This document shows, in pieces, positions 1 to 10,429 of a stretch of DNA of 64,000 bases (the first letter of the stretch is position 1; each line of letters opens with the position of its first letter). The stretch spans positions 33,966,242-34,030,241 of the forward strand of contig NC_063257.1 in assembly GCF_019578655.1 (NCBI RefSeq), in the 5' to 3' direction. Both the position numbers and the translations under genes were made by a program. The DNA comes from Ricinus communis (taxonomy: Eukaryota; Streptophyta; Magnoliopsida; Malpighiales; Euphorbiaceae). The notes beneath the pieces were generated by a model. It ran no database searches and was not told the origin of the DNA. It worked only from the letters and a program-made list of their open reading frames with translations.

Positions 1-948
1 TTTGAAATACTTTTAAAGCTCTGAGATAGGTTTTGAGGAAAAATTTCTATCTCAAGTTTTGAAAAAGGGATAGAAAGTATACCTTTACCCTTGTTGGAAG
101 AGGAGGATGACTTTGGAGAGGCTTCGGGTTGAAGTTGTATCAATTGCTTTGAATATTCTTCGACTCTTTTTAGGAATTCTGGATCTTGCTGAGCAAACCA
201 CTCCTGAATTTGTAATTGTTGTCGGGTCGGATCTTCCTTGCTTTTATCAATTTCTTCCTGGATGATTTCCGTCCAGGTTCTGATGGTCTTTAAAGAAGAA
301 GGCAAAATTTCCTTCTTTAGACTTTGGACAGGCTTTGAACTTGCTGTCGACTTTTCTTCTTTTGATTTTGATTTTCTTGGCATTTTCACTCCTGTTTTTG
401 AAGGAACTCTCTGGTTAGAAAGTCTGGAATTGAATTTGAATCTCCTCTTATGTATTCGATTTCAAAATCAAAAACAGAAAGAATGGCTTGCCATCTGGCA
501 AAAATCTATTTTGAAGCTATGTTTTGAACATCTTTTTGTAAAACTTCTTTAGCAGATTTATAATCAATCCTTAAAAGAAATTTTTGGTTTAAAAGATCGC
601 TTTGAAATTTTGAAATGCACAAAACTATCGAAAGAATTTCTTTTATGATAGTTGAATAGTTTTTTTGTGTATCATTCCAGTGTGCAAAAGTAAACTGGAC
701 AATACATTCTTTGTTGTTTTGGACTTGCTTAAGAATTCCACCATATCCTAGATTTGATGCATCAGTTTCAACAATTTTGAATGCAGATGGATCAGCTAGG
801 TGTAAACATGGTATTTTAGAAACTTATTTTTTTATGCTTTGGACAATCTTTGTATGCTCATCGGTCCATGCAGGGGGGTTTTTCTTTAACCTATCATGTA
901 GGGGCTTTGCTAGACAGTTCAAATTTGGATAAAAATCCATCACATAAT
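1..948 (-). pseudogene. EPRV RNase H domain and C-terminal tail, left copy (broken, runs off the window)
   Basis: Minus-strand pieces in shifting frames carry an RNase H start (ETDASNLGYGGIL, first catalytic Asp) near 740-790, a helix with the Glu near 600-640 and a RIDYKSAK segment near 555-580. Below about 430 comes a Gln/Glu/Ser-rich tail with a poly-serine stretch near 95-120; its function is unknown, and florendoviruses have an extra C-terminal product in a comparable place. The plus-strand frames at 238-552 and 711-932 are shadows. The element continues beyond base 1. Confidence 0.7.
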
Positions 949-1734
949 TTAAACCACCAAGGAATCTTTGTAATTGTGTTTTTTCCAAAATTTTTCTGGA
1001 AACTTTGAAGTAAAGGCTAGAGACCTTTCAATTGGGGTGATAGTTCCCCGGGAGATATAGTGACCAAGAAACCTAATTTTTGTTTGGAATAAAGATATCT
1101 TGGATTTTAAAACCACTAAACCATTTTTCTTGACAACATAGAAAAATGTCTCCAGGTGTTTGAAATGTTGCTCTAGAGAATTTGAAAATATCAATACATC
1201 ATCAATGTAGACAATGCAAAACTTTGAATAAGGATTGAAAATGTCATTCATGATTTTTTGAAATTCAGAAGGAGCATTTTTTAATCCGAAGGGCATTACA
1301 TTCCATTCGTACTTGCCGAATGGAACTGTAAAAGTAGTTTTGTACCTGTCTTTTGGATGAATCTGGATTTGCCAAAATCCTGATTTCATATCAAACTTTG
1401 AAAAAATAAAAGCATAATGAAGCTTTTGAAGAAGATCCTTTTTGTTTGGAATTGGGTATCTAATCCATTTTAGGTCTTTATTTAAAGGTTTGTAATTATT
1501 CACCAACCTAGGTGTTCCTCTTTCTATCTCACTATTTTTATTGACATAGAAAGCTACACAAGACCAGGGGGATCTGGATTTGGTAATCAAACCTTTTTGC
1601 TCTAAATCTTTTATTTCTATTCTACAATGGCTTTTTAGGGTTTCATTCATTTGGATGGGTCTTGCTTTGGTAGGGATTTGTTTATTAGAAAAATCTTTTT
1701 CATATGGTAAATCTACCATATGTTGTTTTCGTCT
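949..1734 (-). pseudogene. EPRV reverse transcriptase domain, left copy
   Basis: The best-preserved domain. It shows the ordered RT motifs: a basic entry segment, the RLVNNYKPLNK block, the FSKFDMKSGFWQI catalytic-Asp motif, PFGLKNAPSEFQ, the catalytic YIDDVLIFS box and FLGHYISRGTI. It would copy pregenomic RNA into DNA. This piece alone is an open frame of 256 codons, but it is bounded by stops or frameshifts at both ends. The left end near 949 is where the frame fails before RNase H. Confidence 0.9.
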
Positions 1735-2690
1735 CTAAAAAGCATTAGGAAGATCAGAACAAACTTCATTTTCAATCTTCTTTTGCAAATCAGAGATTTT
1801 TCTTTGGACAAAATCATTTTGCATTTGACTTTGGATCCTTTTCAAACCCATATGTTGTTTTAAGTGGAAAAGCTGGGTTTGTTTTCCTTTGATCAAAGCA
1901 TTTATCTCAAAATTGTAAATTGAGTGGGCTTTAATAAGATTGAGATTTCTCTTTTTGGGTTTTTCTATAAAAGGAAAAACAATCTTTAAATCTTTAGCTT
2001 TAAAAATAATACCAGCAGTAGTTACTTTGAAAGGAGTAATTAAATTGATAAAAGGAGTACCCAAAATAACTGTTTGCTGAAGATCTTTTGTAAGAATAAA
2101 AATATTTTTTAAAGCAATATTATTATTTAGAATTGCAGCTTCAGTTTTTCCGCAATCCTAATCTTTGAACTATTGGCTGAAGTAAGCCTCTCTTTAGTTT
2201 CTTGATGATACCTTTTAGGAACCAGCTCATAATTAATACAGTTGAGGTCTGCTCCTGTATCAAATAAAGCAATGGTTTCTATTTGGAAATCACCAGGGAA
2301 AATGAGTTTTATTTGAATCAAATATTTTCTTGAAGTAATTTCTTTTAAAACGTTAATAAAGTTTTCTGGAACATTTTCAGAAACCTCAAGATTTTGAAAA
2401 TCATTTTCTTCTTCAGAATCAGAATCACTATTCTGTTTGAGAATCAGGCTTTGGAGCAAAATATAATCATTTTGTTGTTTTTCTTTCAAATCTTTGAGCT
2501 CTGTTTTGATGGCTTTGATTTCTTTCTGGAGTTCTTGGATGGTAGGAAGAGGGATTTTTAGCTTTTTCCCTTTATTCAAAATCATAGTAAGATCATAAGT
2601 GTTCTTACTAGAAAAGGGGACAAGGGTTTCAGTTTTTAGGATTTCTTTCAAAACTTATTTTTGGATTTAGGGGTCATTAATATGCTTGAC
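1735..2690 (-). pseudogene. EPRV aspartic protease domain, left copy (broken)
   Basis: An acidic linker with a predicted coiled-coil stretch (Lys/Glu-rich, near 2460-2530) precedes the retropepsin active-site motif LFDTGADLN near 2240-2270. The following segment (2064-1735) carries GTPFINLITPF, resembling the flap and C-terminal part of the protease. The enzyme would release the mature proteins from the polyprotein. The reading frame breaks near 2127 and ends at a TAG at 1735; the right copy has a sense TGG at that codon, so this stop is private to the left copy. Confidence 0.75.
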
Positions 2691-2869
2691 GGCTTCAAGA
2701 AGAGCTTCTTGTTGCCTAGTGAGCATATTAATATTCTTTGAAATATCTTCAGAATCTGATTCAGAATAATCGGATGAGGTTTTGATTTCATCAATTTGAA
2801 ACTCTTCCTCACTATTCGAAAATTCTGATTCAGAGGAATCAACAAGAAGAGCTGAAATTCTGCTCAAGT

Positions 2870-5120
2870 CTCATCTTCTATTTGGAGCTCATGGAGTTTT
2901 TTAGAAAACTTACAGTATTTTGAAGTATGGCCTTTTTTGCCACACTTATAGCAAGTAATTTTGCGAAAATCTTTTTTGGAATTTTATTTTGGAAATTTTG
3001 AAGAGGATGGTTTTTTATAGAAATTCTCCTTATTCTTGGGAGTTCTTCTATTTTTGAAAAATCGTTTTTTCTTAAAAGATTTGGGAAAATCTTCTTTGCA
3101 TTTTCCTTTGCAGGTAGGGGAAGGCTCTATGGGATTATACTCAAACTGGTTACAAAAACTACCTAGTTCTTGCCTAGTCTTCTTCATTTCCCATTTGAGT
3201 TGTCTTTGAAGTTTAAGGTCATGGCAAATCTTCAATCCTTCTTTCTGGGTAAGGCTTACTAATTCACCATAAGTGTAGAAAATCATAAGAGATCTGGCCA
3301 TTATAGGCTTCTCTTGTGGTATTCCTAACTCTTTCACCAAGCATCTTAGGTAAACCAGCTAAGAATTTCTCTTTCCAGAAAGGTTGGTTTGAATCTTCTC
3401 TAAGCATGACTCTGGTTAGGAAGGTGTCTTTGTAGGCTTGGAAATTACTAAGCTTTTTACAGGTTAGATTGCTAAGGAGCTCAGCATTCTTATCTTTTAG
3501 AAGAGAAGGGTCTCCTATGAAGTGGAGGGAAATCGTTAGGATTAAGGTTGACACAGCATCCTCAATTGGATTTCCTAGTTCATCTAAAATGGGAGTCCCT
3601 TCTATTATGGTTAGGATAGCACCTAGGATTTGGAGTTGTTGTACTTGTGTGAGATGATAATCCCACCATCCTTTAAGCTGGCCAGAAAATCCAGCTATAA
3701 AAAGCTCAGTAATGGCTCTATCAGAGGTACCACTTTGGGTTTTGTAAGCATTGGCTGCCATGGTCATCTGTTGTAAGAGACCGAGAATGTTGTATTCTGA
3801 CATTCCATCTATATTCCATTCATAAACGGAGGAGGCATTGAATCTAGATTGGGTTAGGATATTGTTCCTATTTTCTATTCCTAGATCTGGAGCAGTATTC
3901 CTAGGAGTATGCCAGGTCAATCTAGGGGCTTGCCATCCCAATCTGTTGATGTTGGAGGGTTTGTCAGTGACACTTTCAAGCTCTGAATCATCGGATTCAT
4001 CGCATTGGGCTTGATCTATAGTACTGATATTCCTACTACTTTGAGGAGTATCTGGTACTAGGTTTTTGAAAGACTCAGAAGTTGTTAATTTGCTAAGCTG
4101 TTCTCTGATTGCTCTAGCAAACTCAGTTTGCTTTTGAAATTGATCTTGGCTAGGCTTTGAGATTTGGTAGGGTTTGAAGACTGGATTTTTGAGCTTTTCT
4201 GATTGGCTTGTTTCTTTTGGATATTCCGTATTGGGGATTGGAGAGGTGAAGACTATAGGAGGTTTTTGGATTTGGCTTTCTATCCTAACAAGTTGCTTCC
4301 CTATTGTGTTAAGATAGGTATTCGAGAAATTGTTCTGCTGAACAATATTTTTGACATTTTTCTCAAGATCTTCTCCTATCAATTTGTAAGGTGTAGCCTC
4401 TATTTCATTCTCTCCATAAGGAATGGTTATTTTCCTAAGGGGAGGATGTTCAGACTGGATGGTTTGGTTTTCTCCTACCTTCCACTCTGGGGTCTTGTTT
4501 CTTACAGTAACAGGACTAATAAGTTTTTTTTTGAAAGGGTAGAAAATACTATTTTCTTTGCAATAAATCTGAAACCAATCAAAAAATTTGATTTGGACTT
4601 TGTTTTGAATGCAAAATTGATAGTATCTTTCTTGAATACTGTTTTTTTCTTGTAAAAAATTCTTAAAAAACCAAAGTTTTTTAGAATGGTTTTTCTTTAA
4701 ATAGAAATCTTCATGTAAAAGCTTTTTATCAATTTGAAAATCTTTTGAAATCATGTTGATTTCTGCTTCTAGATTTTTTATTATTGCAGATGGTGATGGT
4801 GAAGAGGGGGTAAAGACGATCTCTATGTCCTCATCTTCTTTCTTTGGTTCATTGTAGACGGGTCTGGGGATATTGCTTTGGTAATCAACATTCTGTAGTA
4901 TATTGTTTGAGCTTGGTATATCAGATGTTGAAAATCTGGGTTGTGTTTGAGATGGAGTTGGTTCTTTGTAAGGAGCATAAATAACATAAGGTATTTTTGA
5001 CACCCTTCCAATATCTATGGTCGATATTGAAGAATCATCATCAGAAAATCTAGAAGAGGTTGATTTCTTGTTGAATGTAAGCTTTACTTTTCCATCTGGA
5101 AACAGGATTATATTTTTGAG
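2870..5120 (-). pseudogene. EPRV coat-protein region with CCHC zinc knuckle, left copy (broken)
   Basis: This is the middle of the polyprotein: an acidic, Ser/Pro-rich linker, a structural region with a WWDYHLTQ-like gag/CP segment near 3660, a basic Lys/Arg-rich stretch near 3000-3110, and a zinc knuckle at about 2885-2960 (C-Y-K-C, then G-H, then C; pattern CX2CX4HX4C). This order marks the coat/nucleocapsid part of caulimovirids. The frame shifts near 3264-3340 (one frame ends at 3264, the next begins at 3340) and a TAA lies at 2984-2986 just before the knuckle, so no intact protein is possible. Confidence 0.8.
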
Positions 5121-5930
5121 ATTTGTATTTGGCTCTGTTTGCTTTGGTGATTCAGGTTGGGTTGCACCTTCAAGGATCCATTCTTCTGGAAGAGTGATAT
5201 CTTTCCATTGAATGGTTTTTGGAATAGTTGCATTGGATTTGGAGAGATCTGTTTGTAGGAATAAGGTTTCTCCTTTTGGTGAATGGAGCTTGTGTTTTGA
5301 ACCAAAAGCAGAAATCATAGCTTTGTAATGTATTTTGAAAATCAATGCTATCGGAATAGATCCTTCAAGCATTTTGTAATTATATGTCTTTATTTGAAGA
5401 ACAATGCTCTTTAAAATATTTTTATCATTTAATGAAATTGTGATATTTGGAAAACAATTGAAAGAAATTGGTCATTTATTGAGGCTTGACTCAACAGTAC
5501 CTAATAAAGAATCATAAAAATTTATAAACCTAGCATCTCTAAGGACTGCTAAGATGGAAGTATCTAAACCTTCTCTGGTAAGGGGCTTTATTCCTACCTG
5601 GACAAGGCCTATATGGATATACTTGTAGTCTTTTTCCTTATGCTTCTGGAAGGTCTTTGGATTTAAAAGATAAATTTCTTCAAAAGGCTTTGAAATCTGA
5701 ATATCTCTTTCTTCAGTTTTGATAGTAAAATCAGTTTTGAAGAGAGGCAACTTTGAAAACTCATAAATTTGTTTCTTTTGGACTTTGGGTATTTCCCAAT
5801 CATCAATATGCTTTGTAAAATCTTCAATAGTGATTTCCTCATTATTTACTAAACCTTTGTACCTTGAGGACTCAGAAGCAGAGGAGTTTGAGAAAGAAGA
5901 ACATCTACAGAAAAATGGTTCTAAATTCAT
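5120..5930 (-). pseudogene. EPRV movement-protein domain, left copy (broken)
   Basis: The frame starts best at the ATG ending at 5930 (MNLEPFF...), conserved in the right copy; an upstream in-frame ATG at 5945 is also possible. The stretch around 5530-5610 (VGIKPLTREGL, then LRDARFINF) is typical of the 30K-superfamily movement proteins of petuvirus/florendovirus-type caulimovirids, which move virus between cells through plasmodesmata. A TGA at about 5472-5474 interrupts the frame, which resumes in the same phase at 5471 and continues into the coat-protein part. The right copy has the same stop. The C-terminal limit near 5120 is approximate. Confidence 0.8.
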
Positions 5931-6118
5931 TTTAAAATAAACCAAGATAACTTTCTAAACAAACATGAACTAAGCCACCAGTTTTACTGCCCTTACACTT
6001 GACGGGACTTACTACTGTGCATAAATGAACAATGCTTGTTTATCAGTGAAATGATGCAAATTAAAATGAGTTTAAAATCTTTTTTATGCAAATGATGTTT
6101 CTTTCCCAGAATCCAGAA

Positions 6119-6131
6119 GGCTCTGATACCA
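6119..6131 (-). promoter_or_regulatory. Primer-binding site (initiator tRNA-Met), left EPRV copy
   Basis: The minus strand reads TGGTATCAGAGCC, the complement of the plant initiator tRNA-Met 3' end used to prime minus-strand DNA in caulimovirids. It lies about 190 bases upstream of the movement-protein ATG. The same site is at 8260-8272 in the right copy. Confidence 0.9.
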
Positions 6132-6299
6132 ACAAGTGACAACAAGTCAACAAGTGACAAAAGAAGATTGAAAATAAAGTTTGTTCTGATCTTCCTAATG
6201 CTTTTTGGAGATGAAAACAACATATGGTAGATTTACCATATGAAAATATTTTTCTGATAAACAAATCCCTACCAAAGCAAGACCCATCCAAATGAATGA

Positions 6300-6970
6300 A
6301 ACCCTATAAAGCCATTGTAGAATAGAAATAAAAGATTTAGAGCAAAAAGGTTTGATTACCAAATCCAGATCCCCCTGGTCTTGTGCAGCTTTCTATGTCA
6401 ACAAAAATAGTAAGATAGAAAGAGGAACACCTAGGTTGGTGATTAATTACAAACCTTTGAATAAAGCCCTAAAATGGATTAGATACCCAATTCCAAACAA
6501 AAAGGATCTTCTTCAAAAGCTTCATTCTGCTTTTATTTTTTCAAAGTTTGATATGAAATTAGGATTTTGGCAAATCCAGATTCATCCAAAAGACAGGTAC
6601 AAAACTGCTTTTACAGTTCCATTTGGCCAGTACGAATGGAATGTAATGCCCTTCGGATTAAAAAATGCTCCTTCTGAATTTTAAAAAATCATGAATGATA
6701 TTTTCAATCCTTATTCAAAGTTTTGCATTGTCTATATTGATGATGTATTGATATTTTCAAATTCTCTAAAGCAACATTTCAAACACCTGGAAACATTTTT
6801 CTATATTGTCAAGAAAAATGGTTTAGTGGTTTCAAAATCCAAGATATCTTTATTCCAAACAAAAATTAGGTTTCTTGGTCACTATATCTCCTAGGGAACT
6901 ATCACCCCAATTGAAAGGTCTTTAGCCTTTACTTTAAAGTTTCCAGACAAAATTTTGGAAAAAACACAAT
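6300..6970 (+). pseudogene. EPRV reverse transcriptase domain, right copy (broken)
   Basis: The segment has the same RT motifs as the left copy, including FSKFDMKLGFWQI, PFGLKNAPSEF and YIDDVLIFS. It is interrupted by a TAA at about 6307, a TAA at 6682-6684 (a Gln codon in the left copy) and a TAG at about 6892 (CGG in the left copy). These are single-copy lesions, so the two copies decayed independently after they were formed. No functional enzyme is encoded. Confidence 0.88.
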
Positions 6971-7039
6971 TACAAAGATTCCTTGGTAGTTTAAATTATG
7001 TGATGCATTTTTATCTAAATTTGAACTGTCTAGCAAAGC

Positions 7040-7929
7040 CCCTACATGATAGGTTAAAGAAAAACCCCCCTGCATGGACCGATGAGCATACAAAGATTGT
7101 CCAAAGCATAAAAAAAAAAACAAGTTTCTGAAATACCATGTTTACACCTAGCTGATCCATCTGCATTCAAAATTGTTGAAACTGATGCATCAAATCTAGG
7201 ATATGGTGGGATTCTTAAGCAAGTCCAAAACAACAAAGAATGTATTGTCCAGTTTTGAAATTTTGCCTTCTTCTTCAAAGCCCATCAAAACCTGGACGGA
7301 AATCATCCAGGAAGAAATTGATAAAAGCAAGGAAGATCCGACCTAACAACAATTACAAATTCAGGAGTGGTTTGCTTAGCAAGATCCAGAATTCCTAAAA
7401 AGGTTCGAAGAATATTCAAAGCAATTGATACAACTTCAACCCGAAGCCTCTCCAAAGTCATCCTCCTCTTCCAACAAGGGTAAAGGTATACTTTCTATCC
7501 CTTTTTCAAACCCTGAGATAGAAATTTTTCCTCAAAACCTATCTTAGAGCTCTAAAAGTATTTCAAAGCCCAACTCTCCAGAAATAGTTTTGTCACAAAC
7601 AAAACTTTTCAAATCCAACGAGTATATAGAAAAGCAAAATTTTCAAAGCATTTTGACTATTGAGGAAGGATTTTGTACAGAAAGCCCCTCAAAACTGATT
7701 TCAAAGATTTTCCCTCCAGGATGGTATTTCAAGCCCTGGAATATTTCAAAGCCTCATTCCTACTACCAGTCTGTCCTTCAGGTAACTGGTTCTGCAAAGT
7801 TCAAACACTTCAAAAAACACAAAGACCATAAAGACCCCGCATATTCCACATGCACCATACAATGAATCCTCCACCCTACAGATTGAAGAATGGATTTACA
7901 CTCATCAAGTTCTTTTCCAACTTCTCTCT
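7040..7929 (+). pseudogene. EPRV RNase H remnant and C-terminal tail, right copy (internal deletion)
   Basis: The RNase H start (first catalytic Asp, near 7180-7200) is present, but after about 7256 the sequence jumps to the tail. Compared with the left copy, about 380 bases (left-copy 312-694) are missing, taking the rest of RNase H. The tail contains the open stretch 7590-7865, ending in a Lys/His-rich segment, whose function I do not recognise. Confidence 0.75.
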
Positions 7930-8187
7930 GAAGAACCTCTTGTATTCTTCAAGTCACAAAAAGAGAAATATAGTGAGAAAAGAGAGAGTATAGTGTGAGA
8001 GTGATAGTGAGAAGAAACACCTTCCTCTTATATTCAATTTCTCCTCTTATAAGTTATATTTCTTTAGTTTAAAGCTTTCATTTTAAAGCTTTTATTTCAA
8101 AGCTTGTATATTTGTTCAAATTTTGTATCTATCAATAAAATTTATCATCTTATCTTCCATCTTCCATTCTTGTTTTAAGATTTAATA
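7930..8187 (+). repeat. EPRV intergenic region, copy 1 (direct repeat with 10172-10429)
   Basis: This A/T- and pyrimidine-rich region lies between the last coding piece and the primer-binding site. It contains repeated AAAGCTT-type hexamers, TATA-like tracts near 8020-8060 and a poly(A) signal AATAAA at 8134-8139. It is nearly identical to 10172-10429. In caulimovirids this is where the pregenomic RNA starts and ends, so the repeat resembles a terminal redundancy. Confidence 0.8.
8134..8139 (+). terminator. Polyadenylation signal AATAAA, EPRV copy 1
   Basis: AATAAA lies within ATCAATAAAATTTATC, in the intergenic region about 120 bases before the primer-binding site. The equivalent signal in the second repeat is at 10376-10381. 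The position fits the 3' end of a caulimovirid pregenomic RNA. Confidence 0.6.
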
Positions 8188-8259
8188 AGCGTATGCTCTG
8201 TGCTTGCCTCGTCTAAGGATCCTGCACACCAGAAACTTGTTGGTCTTGTTGTCACTTGT

Positions 8260-8272
8260 TGGTATCAGAGCC
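8260..8272 (+). promoter_or_regulatory. Primer-binding site (initiator tRNA-Met), right EPRV copy
   Basis: TGGTATCAGAGCC matches the complement of initiator tRNA-Met. It lies 188 bases upstream of the movement-protein ATG at 8461, the same arrangement as in the left copy. Confidence 0.9.
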
Positions 8273-8460
8273 TTCTGGGTTCCAGGAAAGAAACATCATT
8301 TGTATAAAAAAGATTTTAAACTCATTTTAATCTGCATCATCTCACTGATAAACAAGCATTGTTCATTTATGCACAGTAGTAAGTCCTTTCAGGTGTAAGG
8401 GCAGTAAAACTGGTGGCTCGGTTCATGTTTGTTTAGAAAGTTATCTTGGTTTATTTTAAA

Positions 8461-9260
8461 ATGAATTTAGAACCATTTTTCTGTAGATCTTCTTCTTTCT
8501 CAAACTCCTCTGCTTCTAAGTCCTCAAGGTACAAAGGTTTAGTAAATAGTGAGGAAATCACTATTGAAGATTTTACAAAGCATATTGATGATTGGAAAAT
8601 ACCCAAAGTCCAAAAGAAACAAATTTATGAGTTTTCAAAGTTTCCTCTCTTCAAAACTGATTTTACTATCAAAACTGAAGAAAGAGATATTCAGATTTCA
8701 AAGCCTTTTGAAGAAATTTATCTTTTAAATCCAAAGACCCTCTAGAAGCATAAGGAAAAAGACTACAAGTATATCCATATAGGCCTTGTCCAGGTAGGAA
8801 TAAAGCTCCTTACCAGAGAAGGTTTAGATACTTCCATCTTAGCAGTCCTTAGAGTGCTAGGTTTATAAATTTTTATGATTCTTTATTAGGTACTGTTGAG
8901 TCAAGCCTCAATAAATGACCAATTTCTTTCAATTGTTTTCCAAACATCACAATTTCATTAAATGATAAAAATATTTTAAAGAGCATTGTTCTTCAAATAA
9001 AGACACATAATTACAAAATGCTTGAAAGATCTATTCCGATAGCATTGATTTTCATAATACATTACAAAGCCATGATTTCTGCTTTTAGTTCAAAACACAA
9101 ACTCCATTCACCAAAAGGAGAAACCTTATTCCTACAAACAGATATCTCCAAATCCAATGCAAATATTCTAAAAACCATTCAATGGAAAGATATCACTCTT
9201 CCAGAAGAATGGATCCTTGAAGGTGCAACCCAACCTGAATCACCAAAGCAAACAGAGCCA
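8461..9260 (+). pseudogene. EPRV movement-protein domain, right copy (broken)
   Basis: It starts at the same ATG as the left copy (MNLEPFF). Private lesions are a TAG at about 8743 (CAG in the left copy) and a one-base loss near 8850-8860. The TGA at about 8918 in the sequence AATAAATGACC is shared with the left copy at the same codon. Sequence after the shared stop continues in the original phase (start-like ATG at 9018). Confidence 0.8.
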
Positions 9261-10165
9261 AATACAAATCTCAAAAATATAACCCAGTTTTCAGATGGAA
9301 AAGTAAAGCTTACATTCAACAAGAAATCAACCTCTTCTAGATTTTCTGATGATGATTCTTCAACATCGACCATAGATATTGGAAGGGTGTCAAAAATACC
9401 TTATGTTATTTATGCTCCTTACAAAGAACCAACTCCATCTCAAACACAACCCAGATTTTCAACATCTGATATACCAAGCTCAAACAATATACTACAGAAT
9501 GTTGATTACCAAAGCAATATCCCCAGACCCGTCTACAATGAACCAAAGAAAGAAGATGAGGACATAGAGATTGTCTTACCCCCTCTTTACCATCACCATC
9601 TGCAATAACACAAAATCTAGAAGCATAAATCAACATAATTTCAAAAGATTTTTAAATTGATAAAAAGCTTTTACATGAAGATTTCTATTCAAAGAAAAAC
9701 CATTCTAAAAAACTTTGGTTTTTTAAAAAAATTTTACAAGAAAAAGACAATATTCAAGAAAGATACTATCAATTTTGCATTCAAAACAAAGTCCAAATCA
9801 AATACTTTGATTGGTTTCAGATTTATTGCAAAGAAAATAGTATTTTCTACCCTTTCAAAGAAAAACTTATTAGTCCTGTTACTGTAAGAAACAAGACCCC
9901 AGAGTGGAAGGTAGGAGAAAACCAAACCATCCAGTCTAAACATCCTCCCCTTAGGAAAAAAACCATTCCTTATGGAGAGAATGAAATAGAGGCTACACCT
10001 TACAAATTGATAGGAGAAGATCTTGAGAAAAATGTCAAGAATATTGTTCAGCAGAACAATTTCTCGAATACCTATCTTAACACAATAGGGAAGCAACTTG
10101 TTAGGATAGAAAGCCAAATCCAAAAACCTCCTATAGTCTTCACCTCTCCAATCCCCAAGGCTGAA
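9260..10165 (+). pseudogene. EPRV coat-protein region, right copy (C-terminally truncated)
   Basis: This is the linker and first half of the coat-protein region, colinear with left-copy 5120 down to about 4215. Stops fall near 9607 and 9650. At about 10160 the sequence leaves the coat-protein reading and enters the intergenic repeat, so the zinc knuckle, protease and upstream RT part are absent here. Confidence 0.75.
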
Positions 10166-10171
10166 AAATAC

Positions 10172-10429
10172 GAAGAACCTCTTGTATTCTTCAAGTCACA
10201 CAAAGAGAAATATAGTGAGAAAAGAGAGGGTATAGTGTGAGAGTGATAGTGAGAAGAAACACCTTCCTCTTATATTCAATTTCTCCTCTTGTAAGTTATA
10301 TTTCTTTAGTTTAAAGCTTTCATTTTAAAGCTTTTATTTCAAAGCTTGTATATTTGTTCAAAGTTTGTATCTATCAATAAAATTTATCATCTTATCTTCC
10401 ATCTTCTATTCTTGTTTTAAGATTTAACA
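10172..10429 (+). repeat. EPRV intergenic region, copy 2, at the right end of the insertion
   Basis: This is a near-identical repeat of 7930-8187 starting at GAAGAACCTC and ending at GATTTAA. It includes a poly(A) signal at 10376-10381. The end lies about 48 bases past AATAAA, close to where a pregenomic RNA would be cleaved. Immediately afterwards the sequence becomes LTR-like (CACGGCCCATG...). Confidence 0.8.

Larger units (their letters stand above)
1..6155 (-). mobile_element. Endogenous pararetrovirus, left copy (Caulimoviridae-like)
   Basis: Reading leftward from 6155 one meets a tRNA-Met primer-binding site, a 30K-type movement protein, a long coat-protein region ending in a CCHC knuckle, an aspartic protease (DTGAD), a reverse transcriptase (YIDD) and RNase H, then a tail that leaves the window at base 1. 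The order MP-CP-PR-RT-RH in what was one long frame is that of petuviruses and florendoviruses; no integrase is seen, as expected for a pararetrovirus. The frame is interrupted by stops and at least one frameshift, so this is a fossil. It is joined head to head to a second copy at about 6155. Genus is an inference; a virus-like element is near certain. Confidence 0.9.
6156..10429 (+). mobile_element. Endogenous pararetrovirus, right copy (circularly permuted, incomplete)
   Basis: From about 6156 this plus-strand segment matches the left copy beginning just upstream of the RT and then runs RT, truncated RNase H, tail, intergenic region with AATAAA, primer-binding site, movement protein and the first part of the coat protein to about 10165. 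There it switches abruptly to a second copy of the intergenic region (10172-10429). The linear order therefore starts mid-genome and passes through the transcript start, as expected if the integrated DNA came from a circle or a tandem multimer. It lacks the coat-protein knuckle and most of the protease. Confidence 0.88.

Noticed and set aside
238..932. Plus-strand frames in the left EPRV copy
   Set aside because: They are opposite-strand shadows of the minus-strand RNase H and tail; no family resemblance.
8260..8272. TGGTATCAGAGC-type sequences as tRNA gene remnants (also at 6119-6131 and 48181-48192)
   Set aside because: They are only 12-13 bases, sit just after LTRs or viral leaders and lack the rest of a tRNA, so they are primer-binding sites.
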